From contig NW_022145613.1 of NCBI RefSeq assembly GCF_000002235.5, positions 11,680,429-11,744,428 of the forward strand: a stretch of DNA of 64,000 nt, given 5' to 3'. The stretch's first letter is position 1. Every line of letters begins with the position of its first letter. This DNA comes from Strongylocentrotus purpuratus (taxonomy: Eukaryota; Echinodermata; Echinoidea; Camarodonta; Strongylocentrotidae). The translations under genes and the position numbers were made by a program. The notes beneath the pieces are model-generated. The model did no database searches, was not told where the DNA came from, and saw nothing but the letters and a program-made list of their open reading frames with translations. Shown in pieces: positions 48,706 to 60,600 of this stretch.

Positions 48706-48917
48706 ACCATTTGTGTAGTCCCATATGCATCTTTCTGTGTACAGTGCTTGTTACTTTTAAGACTGGGCCAAATATATTGTGATTTTGATGACTCCATAAC
48801 CTTGCAGTGCACACCAATATAAGTCATGCTACATAATCAACTGTTTCTGATCCATTCCACACCTTTTCTTTCACGATGCAATCGCATTACCAGAACTCAC
48901 CTTTATCTTTAAGCTTT
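48706..48917. repeat. Dispersed repeat R, copy 4
   Basis: Matches 39365-39585 and the two copies in the 8-10-kb triplication. It is followed by a C run (48921-48930). Confidence 0.8.
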
Positions 48918-49721
48918 ATCCCCCCCCCCCCTCAGTTTTATTTAGGGTACGCATATGCATGTTCCCTCCTTTTGAAAACACTCCCCTAAGTCCGATGTGT
49001 AAAGTCAAAATGGGCCGGATTTTTGTGTAATACGAGCCGGACTTTGGTGCGTGAAAAGTACCCCTTTACCGGACATTTTGGGAACACGCATGGTATCCCT
49101 CCGTTCACGGAGTTGGGGGGGGGGGGGGGGGGCTTTATCATCTCTTCATACCTTCTACATTAATCATCATAACATCAATCATACATCTTTGTGTAAAAGA
49201 CGACTTTTCTCTTGAAAATTAAAGCATTTTTGGTCAGATTACTCTCATTGGTGTTATGCTTTTGATGTTCACTGTTGCCCATATAGTTGGAATCATTTTT
49301 CTTACCTCTTTTAATAAAAAAGATTGTGACAATATGTTTTTTTAGGAAACCACCATTCGCTCCGCACAGTAGCGCTTCATTGCGTGTCACACGCATTGGC
49401 CTCCATCTTCCTACCCATATATTGACTTTACACAAATGACACAAATGTGTACGTGCTGACGAAAGGGTGGTTTCTAAAACCACGATGTAGCCGTTTCGTC
49501 TTGAAACTAAAAAGTGTTTATCTTCTCAGAACTTCATTGATCAATATTTATGAATCTATAGTTGATCAACAAAGTTTTGAGAAGATGAAACCATATTGTC
49601 ACAATCATGAAGAGAGAAAGGGAAACTTAATAGGCAAGAGGTGTATGATTTCGTTTACCTTCACTTCGGTAGTATATCCGACATTTGCTCCGCCTACATT
49701 TGCCCGGGGGCTTTAACAAAA

Positions 49722-49932
49722 AATGTTGTATTGCCCTTTGCAACCGACCCCAAAATCTTGAAATGTACCGTCGGCTTTCTTTAAAAAAAAAAATTTAAAC
49801 CGTTTTTTAGAGAAAAAAAAATGTAGTATTAGCATTCAAAACTGAGAAATATCAGCCCAACCTATCAGACCGACCGACCCATGTTTTGGCACCTAAAGGG
49901 CAATACAACATCTTTTGTTTAGGCCTAAGGTT
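49722..49932. repeat. Dispersed inverted repeat pair, member 2
   Basis: Inverse copy of 46918-47185. Inverted ends GTTGTATTGCCCTTT and AAAGGGCAATACAAC show it is a MITE-like element with TIRs of about 15 bp. Confidence 0.78.
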
Positions 49933-50379
49933 AGAGCTGGGGTTTACAACTGAGTTTTAGACAGGTCTGAAATTGATATTGTGCTTTTAGTCAGACATGA
50001 TGTTGGATCTACTCTTGAAGTCGAGAATAGGCCATTTTCGTAATTGAATCTAATTTAATGCAGAATATTGTTTAAGCGCCTCGTTACAAATTATTTCATT
50101 CACCTGTTACAAAAAATTGTATTTCAATAGTCAGAATGCGAATTGCCCACATTCCATGTTACTAGGTACGAAAAGCTATAATGTTTTTCCTACATAGCAA
50201 CAACTAGTGTATACCAGGCGCGGATCCAGGATTTTCCAATAGGGGGGGCCAGAAATTTGGAAAGTGTGCAGACCATTTTTACAACTCAACATACCAATAC
50301 TGACAAGGTCATATCAGAAGCACCATACCGGTACAATTTTTGACATTTTCATCGGGGGGGGGGGGGGGAGGGGCTAAAG

Positions 50380-51095
50380 CCTCTTTCATGACAAAAGTTT
50401 TATTAAATTATTAGAGAAAGAAGATGATTCGTTATATTCTCGACTCTAAAATAATCCTTGTCTGAATTCAGTTTTCACCCGCCCGCCCGTAGCGCGTAAT
50501 TTTCGGACGCTTTATTAAATTATGAGAGAAAGAAGACCATTCGTTGTACTATTCTCGACTCTTAATCCTTGTTTGAATTCAGTCTTTCCCCTTCCCGCGC
50601 GAAGCGCGGCAGCTTTGACGTTTCATTAAATTATTAGAGAAAGGAGAGGATTCGTTGTACCATTCTCGAATCTCGATCCTTGTCTGAATTCAGTTCCTCC
50701 CCCCCCCTCCCGCGCGAAGCGCGGAAGCTTTAACTTTCCATAGTTTAATGATATTGTTAGAGGAAGAAGATGATTGGTTGTTCCATTCTCGACTGTCCTA
50801 CTTGTAGCTACCTGCTCCCTCTATATAGAAAACTTCCCCAATCGGTGTCTTTTGTTCCCCCATGATCCTCTTTTTCTTATGTTAAATGAGAGCTGAGTTA
50901 ATGAGATAGCCACCTGTCACAGTGACCTTGCTGGCTCGCTTGGTGGTCTAACCCCTTCTGGCTGAAGTAGTAAAGCCTGCCTTTAATCCTTCACTGAATT
51001 CAGCCCCCTCCCCCTCCCGCGCTAAGCACAGAAGCTTAACGTGTCATTAAATTATTAGAGAAATAAGACGATTCGTTGTACCGTTTTCGGAATTT
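50380..51095 (-). repeat. Inverted array of the 110-bp minisatellite, five units
   Basis: Complement of the 15238-15645 array. Units are centred on GAGAAAGAAGA words near 50414, 50525, 50636, 50758 and 51056, with CGCGCGAAGCGCGG hairpins between. A TTAA MITE separates units 4 and 5. The array lies inside a larger repeat that begins with the TIR-like CAGGCGCGGATCCAGG at 50217. Confidence 0.85.
50791..50982. mobile_element. TTAA MITE, copy 3
   Basis: Same core as 42071-42254 (ACTGTCCTACTTGTAGCTAC, GATGAGATAGCCACCTGTCA), right edge CCTGCC(T)TTAA at 50983-50986. The left AGCCCC end is missing. It is inserted in the minisatellite array. Confidence 0.8.
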
Positions 51096-51099
51096 TCAA

Positions 51100-52430
51100 A
51101 AATATTTCTTTGTCTGCTCCTTTTTTGTCTTATGTCCTCTTACTGCCCCTACCGCCCTTGGCTACACGCCTGCTTTAAAGGGAACATGAAGCAATCATGA
51201 TTGTGATAGCACACAATTAGGTTAGTAGAAACGAAAGGAAAAAAATATCTATTACACCAACCATGGATAAATCACGGCCGGGAGCGTCATATCATATCAT
51301 ATCATTTAATAGTTTTGTGTTATCGGGCGAGGACCGGGGCGCGACTTTACGTTTTACACTGTAGTTCCGTCATTTTCACGATAAGTGAGTAAAACCGGGC
51401 TGCAGCAAAGACTACATGTACAACTGGGCGTTGTGGCGTGCGCCTGTAATCCAAGCTGCGTCACTATGGACATGCGGAAGATAGCTTTGCGCATGCGCCA
51501 CTACTGTATATTTTTCGGCACGCAGAGATTATTCTTCATTATTATTATTTTATTTCATTCATTTATTTCCTGTATGTCATAACAATTGACATAATGTGAA
51601 CATCAGATATATGGACTTACAATCAAGAGTCACATATCACCCCACCACCTTCACTCTCACTCCCTTCAAATTTCCTTTCTTGTAATATATTTCCATACTT
51701 CTTTCTTTCTTTCTTTCCTTTTTTTTCTTAATTTTTGTATATCACTCAAATAATTTGTTTATTTAATGTTATTTTGTACATATTGCTTTTTTAATGTACT
51801 TTCGATTTGCTTGTTTGAATATGTATTATTCAAATGCTGTTATGTAAATTATTCTAATGTATTTGTAATGGACTCCGATACCCACAATGGGTTGTCGATA
51901 AGTAAATAAATAAACTTTCAAACTAAACTTTCAAACAGTAAATATGATCAGTTTACGGATAATATATAAAAGGAGCACAATAATCACACAGAGCTAAGAC
52001 GAAATAATTACTTCCTTATTGTTGTTTTGGGACTTGCATGGGAAGGGGGAGGGGAGTGGGGGTGGCAATAGCAGCCCATCTAACCAAAATATAAAGAATA
52101 ATAAAGGGGAGATCGACCCCCACCCTAAATACGAAGCCGTTTTTTTTCTCTCCAGTTTTCTTGTGTGTGTGTGTGTAGATATCGACGCTGTATACCCAAC
52201 TAGCTGCTCAAAAGAAAAAGAAAAAAATAAGATAAAAAATATACAAAAAAAAACCCTAGAAAATTACCATTCTGCATTTGGAGGGGTGCATGGTGGGGGC
52301 GGTGTGTGAGGCTATTAATGATATCATTCATAGTCTCTTTTAGATCTGTGACAGTGTGGCTGTCAAAATATTTAATTGGTATTGCAATATGGCACACATT
52401 GGCCGACAACCACACACACACACACACACA
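51100..52430. other. Gene-free stretch
   Basis: Simple repeats only: ATCAT units at 51289-51305, T/CTTT tracts at 51695-51730, and GT/CA tracts at 52164-52177 and 52411-52433. A sequence ending in GTCGATAAGTAAATAAATAAAC (51890-51915) looks like a retroelement tail. No coding frame is supportable. Confidence 0.55.
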
Positions 52431-52439
52431 CACATACTT

Positions 52440-53135
52440 GTAGATGCCCTCGAATGAGGACCTATGAAATAACTCTCGCAAACATGGACTTTTTAAATTC
52501 CTTGTAAATGCCTTCAAACATGGACTCATGAATAAGGCCGTCAAACATGGACTTGTTAAATTCCTTGTTAATTAGGCGTTTTAACATGAACGTATTAAAT
52601 CCCTTGTAAAGTCCTTTGAAAATGGACTTGATAACTTTAACCCAATGAAATGGACCTTTGACATTTATTATTTATACACATACATATGTACCTCCGAATG
52701 TGGACGTACTAGTTTGGCTAGGAGGAATTAGACCACCCAGGGTGGTCATGACAGGTGGCTATCTCATCAACTCAGCTCTCGATCAATTAACATAAGAAAA
52801 AGAGGATCATGGGGGACCAATAGTCACCGATTAGGCATTGTATTCTATAAATGGGGAGCAAGTAGATACAAGTAGTACGATGGGGCTTTAAACGCCTTCA
52901 AGAATGGACTCAGTAAATAAACAGTACAAGCATGGACCTTTGACATTCCTTCTTATACATAACTTCAAACGTGGACTTGGTAAACTAGCATATTGAACGT
53001 GGACTTGGTAAACTAGCATATTGAACGTGGACTTGGTAAACTAGCATATTGAACGTGGACGTTTGACATTAGATAACATACCGGTACTGTCGAATGTGGA
53101 CTTTTTAAATTAATCCAGCAACTATGGACTGCTTA
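52440..53135. repeat. Degenerate ATGGACTT repeat array
   Basis: Words of the type CAAACATGGACTTGTTAAAT recur every 25-40 bp, about twenty times. One patch is a near-perfect 32-bp triplet (AACGTGGACTTGGTAAACTA at about 52968-53055). The array is split by the TTAA MITE at 52709-52887. The same word family occurs at 61255-61405 and 62300-62455. Confidence 0.8.
52709..52887. mobile_element. TTAA MITE, copy 4 (inverted)
   Basis: Inverse orientation copy of the 42071-42254 family (TGACAGGTGGCTATCTCATC, AGTAGTACGATGGGGCT then TTAA at 52888-52891). The left terminus is trimmed. It sits within the ATGGACTT array. Confidence 0.82.
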
Positions 53136-54806
53136 CTTTCCTTGTTGTTTGTTGTACATGGTACCAGAACAAAAGCAAATTATTCATAAATAACTATGTG
53201 AGCGTTATAGATGTGAAAATATATATTACTGGTATATACATTCTACTACGTTTGTCATGAAACCATTTCCGAACATATCATATTCTGCATGTTATACTAC
53301 TCTACAACATAATGGACAACACGAAAGATTAAGGGTAGGCAACAATAATGGCAAATGCCATTTTTTAATCAAACAAAATATGCTTACGTTTTCATACACA
53401 TAATCGTATGAAGTACATGGTCACAAGCTGGAGTACGTGATATAAAACTATCAAACACAATGATCCAAGTAGGGAACCAAATGTCAAGTTCAAAAATTTT
53501 AAACAAATTACAAAAACATGTTTTAGTAAGAGAAAAAGTGACTTGCATAACAAACATATATATAGAACTCATAATACATGTATGGAATTTCAACACAATT
53601 AAAGTGTTCCTTTGACGTAGCGTAATAGATGCCAACGTCACAAATATGCTGTCACAATTAAGACTGTTTAACAGGTGCAATGAAAGATATACAAAATTGT
53701 AGGTGACATACAATAAATCATGTACATCTTCATAATATTTCACAGGCTTCAAGGTCTGTGTGAATGGAAATTTATCTAGCATTACAAGAAATTCCTGTAA
53801 GAGCAAAATATCTTTAACAGGATTCAAGCTGAACACTAACTCGCTAGCAAATGGCTATAAAAGGCATATAACTATCGGTACAACTGAAATAATTAAGTGT
53901 GACCTCCGTTTAAAGCTGTAATTTGCATTTAGGACAATTCGTATTAATTTTCTATTTCTATTTTTTCTTGCCAAACTGCATGGATCTGATTTTGTGCGGC
54001 TGATTGACCGTTTGCAGCTATAAAACTCACCAAAGAAAATTTGTTTTCTGCCCCCAAGCCAAAACAGTCTGTCCCTGAAAGGTTCAATTTAAAGTTATAT
54101 TTCAGATATCTCCATGAAAAGCATGGTCTTGCAGGGCGCTTGCAGCCCTGAGTTATTGCACTATATAGGCTTACATAGTTCTCCGTTATGGGTTATAAAC
54201 TCGAAGGGTTTGATTCTTTTCTTTTTGTTAAATCCTATGAACACGATCCCAATAGTTCATGAAAATTTACCTATATTTACGGATGTGCACCCTGAACCTT
54301 AATGATACCAATGACAAGGTTCAATAGTAGTAGACCAGTATACATTAACTCATAACAAGTGAATACAATAGTTCATCACTAGGTGGGAGAAGAGGCCATC
54401 AATATGAATACATTTGTGGACTGGTGTATGGTTAAATGACAACAAATTACAAACCTTACAAATCACATACTCCTAATTTTCTTCTTCACAAAACACTTTT
54501 AAGGAACAACTGGAGTTTTTACATTGTTGTACTTATACAAAAGAACTTAAACTACCCATCAATGTACCACAGGTATAACTAGCTAAACTGCTCATTGGGT
54601 AGCTAGTAACAAGTAAATATTTCATTTGGTGGCCTCAAGAATTTCATACTGTTTTTTTAGACTCGAGATAGGTTGTGACTACAAGCCTTCAAAGTAATTG
54701 TCCATCAATAGAAACTTATAAATACAAATAACAAATATGCCTAACCATTTTTCAAAATATACTGTTAACACATAACCTTTTTTGTAAATACAAACATAAC
54801 ACTGAC
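53136..54806. other. AT-rich gene-free stretch
   Basis: A 150-codon minus-strand frame (53384-53836) has no recognisable motif or splice context, and I do not call it. No repeats were recognised. Confidence 0.5.
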
Positions 54807-55070
54807 AGTGGCAGATTCAGGAGTGGGTTTGGCACCCCCCCCCCCCCCCCCCCTCAGAAAAAATTGTGTTTTTCAATCTTGTCTGTGTGTGGTTACAAGA
54901 ATATTTTGTGTGAGCCTGAATTACACCCTTGTTGTTGTTGAAAATGTAAGAACCTTTGTATTAAATTGTTAACCCCCCCCCCCAACCCCCACCCTAGCTA
55001 AGCAGGGTTAGGACTATACAGACAGAAACAAGTTCATTTGTTCCGTGTAAATCAGTCTGAATCTGTCACT
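54807..55070. mobile_element. TIR repeat with C runs, 264 bp
   Basis: Ends AGTGGCAGATTCAGGA and, inverse, AGTGACAGATTCAGAC resemble the 34436-34874 family. Inside are C runs (about 21 and 10) and a CCCACCCTAGC segment. No flanking duplication is evident. Confidence 0.65.
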
Positions 55071-56816
55071 GCCATTATATTTTTAGTAAAAAGAACTACA
55101 TAACACATAAAAATTTTAGCCCAAAATTCTAACGTTGAAAGTGCAATAACAAACTGTATGACTTGAGTCATAGAGCATATATTGAACTACAAAATAAATG
55201 TGGGATTCACACTTAAAAAGTCAAGGAACCAACTGTTTCCTTTCATACTGAACTGAAAGATAACATATCTCTAACAATTTTAAAGTTATTCTAGACTTAT
55301 AAAATAATCTCTTTTACTCAAAATTATGGCTTTTTTATCATTAAATATACCAATTACCAAGAGATGTAGATTAGATCTGTCAATCAGAGTGAAGTAATTT
55401 TGTTACTATCAAGTTGTTAGCATTTTATCTCACTCCACAACTGTAGTATAAAGGACGTCCATATTTGTTGTAATATTTCTAAAAGCCCCAGTGCATATGA
55501 GAACCTCTTTAACAAACTTAAGATGATTATTTTCATATATATAAACGTTATAATGCGTTGACATACAGGTACTGTACATGTTTATTCTTTGCCCCTAAAT
55601 CCTGGTCAGCATACTGATAAAGCTGAAAACTAGTTTACTGATTAAAAAGAAATTAAACATATATGATCCATGTGCTTTAAGTAATATAAAACGATACTTG
55701 TGACATAATTTATGTCTTTAAATTCCTTGCTCATACACAGTATACATACAGTCTTCATTTATACCATATTACATCTTTGAAATCTACAGTGCTTAAATCA
55801 ATTGCATCAATTAAATGAGGTGAATTGCTATTAAACGCATTTATCTACACAAAATAATGTTGAAGTCGTACATATATTATGTGGAGAGGATTTATATAAC
55901 TTTCATTAAAAACCAAATGATGAAACTGTTAGGGAACATTTGTTTCTTTCATACTGATCTAGAACAAATGAAACCATAATATATAAATTTAGATTTCAAG
56001 TGAAGAGCATGAAATATTCTATATACCTATAATTATTGCTTCTCTTATATGAAGTTCCCATCCATCACCCTTCATATAATGAATGGGCAAAGTCATGTCA
56101 CCAAGTTGCTGAATTAACAGTTTTTCACTCGATAGCTTTTTACTTCAATAGAGCTACACTACATGAACTTCCATACCGACTGTAGATATTTTACATAAAC
56201 AAAAGGAAATCTATTTGTTGGTGCAACATTTCTCGAAACCCAATTAAATGTGACTACACATTTTCAAAGTCTCAACTTTAAATAGAATCACAAAAGAAAC
56301 AGGACATACAGACTACTTCCATAATATGAATCTTTCACGTATGAACTAAAGTAATCAATGAAATCAACTGAGGGTATCCCACATTTAACTAGTGACTGCA
56401 TTATCTACTCCAAAAAAATCAACAATAAATTTTGTCTTTAGGGTTTGATAAAATCTCATAATGCATACATGAGCAGCATTACAATACATTACACATTTCT
56501 CCTGTACATGTATATCATCAGTTCTGAACCTAAACCTTCATGTATGAACTTAACAAATCAATTCCAAAAGGGAGGAGGGAGAAGGGATCTTGCCGAATTT
56601 CAAGTCAGGCAACAAACATATCTTTTTTCTGTCTAACTTAAGTGCCCCAATTATTTTGCATATATGTACAAGCACACAATGATAACAAATCATTTGGCAA
56701 CAGCCTGACACGATAAGTCCATTGCCACATCCCCCTCCCCTCCCCTTTTGGGAGAAATGTCACAATGTCTACAGGTATATATAATATGTATCATGATGAG
56801 CATTCATAAATGTACT
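55071..56816. other. AT-rich stretch downstream of the SET-recombinase gene
   Basis: No coding frame or repeat was recognised. It may contain the 3' UTR of the minus-strand gene that stops at 56817, but no convincing poly(A) signal was identified near the stop codon. Confidence 0.45.
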
Positions 56817-57313
56817 TTACATCTTCAAGAATCCCATTACATCCTTCTTCCGAATCTGGTTTCGAACGAAATCTTTCACGTTGGTCCAAGATCGATCCCG
56901 AAAGGTTTGTGGCTCTGCATTGAAGAGTTTCAAAATATGTGCCTTTCCTGGTAGGGTACGTCTTAGGAGAAATGAGCCCAAATGGTCTGCGACAGTTGTC
57001 TTCTCTTTCAAAGTCCAGACTTTCCTGATTGGATGATTCTCAGAAGGACTTTTTGATTTCCCAGAGTAGGCACTACAGTCTGTTTACCAAGGAGAATATA
57101 TATCTTTTAAACCTTCAATCAGAAAATATATTTCATTTTGAGACAAAACAGCACATATAGCCCTACGTCCATGCCTTTGGCTCCCAGATAGAATAGAGTG
57201 AAACTGTCATGAAACATAAAACTAGAACTACATGTATACATTATTCAAGTGAAAAAAACCCAGTACCATTTTTTGGTGGAAAATAATATAACCCTACATG
57301 TTGTATTAACAGG

Positions 57314-57361
<48 letters not shown>

Positions 57362-57658
57362 GTGAAGTATATGTGAAGAAAATATGCTTCGGTCGATTCA
57401 TCAAGTACTGGGTGTTCTATTTTTGTTAGGACAAATAATGAAACGTTCAAATAGTGCAACTGTATTCTAACAATCATAATTCAATCAATTAAAGCAGCCC
57501 TGACTCAAAGAAACTATATGCACCACTGGCTTTCAGCTACTGACTAGGATTTGACTTTCTCTTGTTTAACATACCTTCTGTCCTCACAGTCACCAAAGGT
57601 GAATCATCAGACTGCACATCTTCACCCTCAGAATCTGACTCGGCATCAGTGATGTACT
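56817..57658 (-). CDS. Acidic linker exon and Myb/SANT-like C-terminal exon
   Basis: Exon 57658-57575 (84 bases, phase 1/1) codes EYITDAESDSEGEDVQSDDS, an acidic linker. Exon 57079-56817 codes 87 residues with IRKVWTLKEKTTVADHLGSF and RSWTNVKDFVRNQIRKK before the stop. Regularly spaced Trp/Phe and basic residues suggest a small helical Myb/SANT-like DNA- or histone-binding domain. Splice sites are standard, although the acceptor before the last exon (GGTAAACAG) has a weak pyrimidine tract. Confidence 0.65.
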
Positions 57659-60600
57659 CTACAAAAAATCAAAAGAAATATTTATTATTAGCATAAGTAA
57701 TGTTATATCAGGCCCTTAACAGTGTTTTTATGTGTATACAAATATTCTGAAAAAGTATTTTTCTACATGAAAGGAATTAGCCTCATAGAATTATTTAGGA
57801 CAAACTAACAACAGGAATGAAATTCATGCATGTCTTATATATAATTAATTTATAGTTTCAGTAATAAACATTTTAATTCATTATGAACACAACATGGTTC
57901 GACATGATTACAATGCTTAGCTCACGACAGATGCATGCAGATTTCTCTCTCTTTCAATCTTTTGGACATCTATCAAACAGTCTTGCACAAAATCGCCAAT
58001 TATGCACCCCCAAAAATATCTTAATTATTCATCTACTTTTTTTCTTTGTTAAGGGTCCTACGGTTCTGTATCCCTTTTTATAAAGATATATTGAATATGA
58101 AAAAGAAAATCAAATTTATTAGTTTGAAATTGCTGGAATATACATGTTTATGTTCAATACATTGTTGTTGTGTTTTTTCTGTTACTTTGATTGCTACTAT
58201 TATGTACATGTATTCATGAAGGACACCATGGAAGAACAGCGGTATTATATTGATACTCAGCTGGAATGGGCCATCCGCCATATTTTTATTCAATTTACAC
58301 TATGTATTATGTATTATTGATTTATGAAAATAAAAGCAAACAAAACCTGCACGTTTTTCTACTCTAGTTGTTCTTTGCAGTTTGCATGAAGAATTCAAAA
58401 GAAAATATTATGCACTTTACCTTCACTGGGATCCAACTGCACTTCCTCTAGTCCTTTATTGGCAAGACCTTCAAGATCTCCCCTCTCCATCTTCAGAAGA
58501 ACTTTTGAAACCTTCGCCAGTTGCACTGTTGAATCTGGGAGTCTATAGTATTCCCGATGCGTTCTGATGTCATGCCCAAGGAAATTAGCTAAGACATCTA
58601 GCTCATTTTCCTTTAAATTCATAATCTGGGCTACAGTGGCAATTTGCTTTCTCAGATGTGTTGCTCTGAGATGTTCTGGATGTTCAGCATTACATTTGGT
58701 GGAATGAACACGGATAGCATCGCATGCTCTCCGGTGCCCTTCCCCTGATCCAGCAAACACATATGTGTTGCTCTCCTCGATGCCAGCCTCACATCTCCTC
58801 TCTTTCAACAAGTCCATTGCCCTCTTCATTGTCGTTGTCAAAAGTACAGGCACCGTCCTCAAACGTTTTCCCACGATTTCGACTCTCCATAGAACTCGAC
58901 AAAGTGCTCTCTCCCACTTGCTGAGAGCACCATCAATTATACCACCTTCTCCTTGCGAGCAATTTTCATAATCTTGCATGGTCATTTTTGAGACCTCTCC
59001 AGGTCTTTTCCTGTTGAAGACAACAATATGTGCCAGCAGTACTTCAGAAAGATTATGCCATTCATGTGCAATTCTGTTGGTGTTGCTCTCTTTCTCAAGC
59101 CCATTCAATTTTGCATGCATTTCTCCCTTGAGATGTTTCGCAAATTTGACTACATCTTCGGTAAGTGGCAACAACTTTGGGTTATTTCTTCTTCCTTCTT
59201 GAAGACTTCTTAGTGCATGGTGAGTTACATAGCTCCCCCATTGAAGGTCATACAGGGTCAAGAATGCCTTGCAACTTTTCTTGATGGCAGAGTTCTGCGT
59301 CATAATGGCTTTTCCTTGTAGAATCTCGCAACAAGTCTTCAGACCGTGTCCGATCTTTAATGCAAGACTGGGGGTTTTGTAGACATTGTTTTCAGCACAA
59401 AATCCTGCAGCCAGTTTTGTAGCAGACGTCACTGCAACAAACTTCTCAGGACGTATGAGACTTGCAAGATCGACATTGGTCTCCCCTGTCATTGATCTGT
59501 ACTCGAGGACCATTCTTCCTAACTCCCTTGACCGTTGCCTGATATAGTTCTCTTGGTCTCTGCTATGTCCATGTTTCATGGTTAACTTCTCAGCAAATTT
59601 TGTTATTAGGTCATCCGACCTGACCACAGCGGCTATATTGTCATCGATCATGTTCGACAGGATTTCAATGGTTCTCGTATCCACCCCAGGAGTATTTGGT
59701 AGCAGCATTTTGGCAGCACGCACTTTTCCTCGTTTCTTTGTTTTCCCAGATGGTATACTATCAAGTATCTGGCTGCACTTGTGTTTCCACAATTCTGTCT
59801 TCGTGATAAAACCATAACAGTTTGAGCAGGGAACGTAATCTGATGGATCTGACTTGTCTGCTGGCCTGTGAACAACAATGAGTTCTCCAACTCCCTTCTT
59901 CAGGACAGAGATATTGTGTAGGTAGTTTCCATAATTGCGCATTAGTGTCAATTGTCTCACTTTATCCTTTTGGTCTTCACTAGAAAGCCATTTCTGCACC
60001 TGTGGTTCGTTTCTGTGTTTGGGAGTTTGTAAATGGCGAGGTAATTTCTTCTGAGGTTCCATGCAGAAAGGACAATATTGGACTTTATCCCAGCTTTTAC
60101 TTCTTCCATTTGCTGTGGCATTCACTTGTATCCCTGAAGACCTACTGCAGGCATGCAATACTGCTTTTGAGGTGCTGTCTACATGATTCTCACTGGTTGA
60201 TGCTTCATCTTCATGAGTGGGTAGACAACCACGATGAATATTAAAAGATCCAGGGATAGGAACGACAGGACTCATCTCCCTTTCCCCAACATCATCATCA
60301 GATTCCGGTATGTAATCCGGGTCAGAATCATCTGTTAGATCTGTAGTAGTTTCCGACAGGTCTGACACCTCTGACATGGCCTGAAAAAAAAAACAGTAAG
60401 AGAAACTGAAATTAGAGTCGATATAGAAAGCAAACATCAAATATCTCCTGCTGAATTAAAAATGTAAGTACACTATTAAGGCAAATTATGTTTTATAGGT
60501 CCCCTGACATGCATGTTTACTTCTATGCTGGGTCTGCATGATAGATCAACAAACCATTAACTGTTTTATCTTAATGTGTATTATGTATGTTTTTAAAGAT

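Noticed and set aside
49175..49483. 102-codon minus-strand frame
   Set aside because: No domain recognised; it overlaps repeat-like DNA.
52440..53135. CRISPR-like spaced repeats
   Set aside because: Eukaryotic context, degenerate cores, irregular spacing and no Cas genes; this is a decayed tandem repeat.
53384..53836. 150-codon minus-strand frame
   Set aside because: AT-rich hydrophobic composition, no motif, no splice partners; compatible with chance in AT-rich DNA.
58724..60244. Plus-strand frames opposite the recombinase exon
   Set aside because: Antisense shadows of a well-supported 653-codon coding exon.
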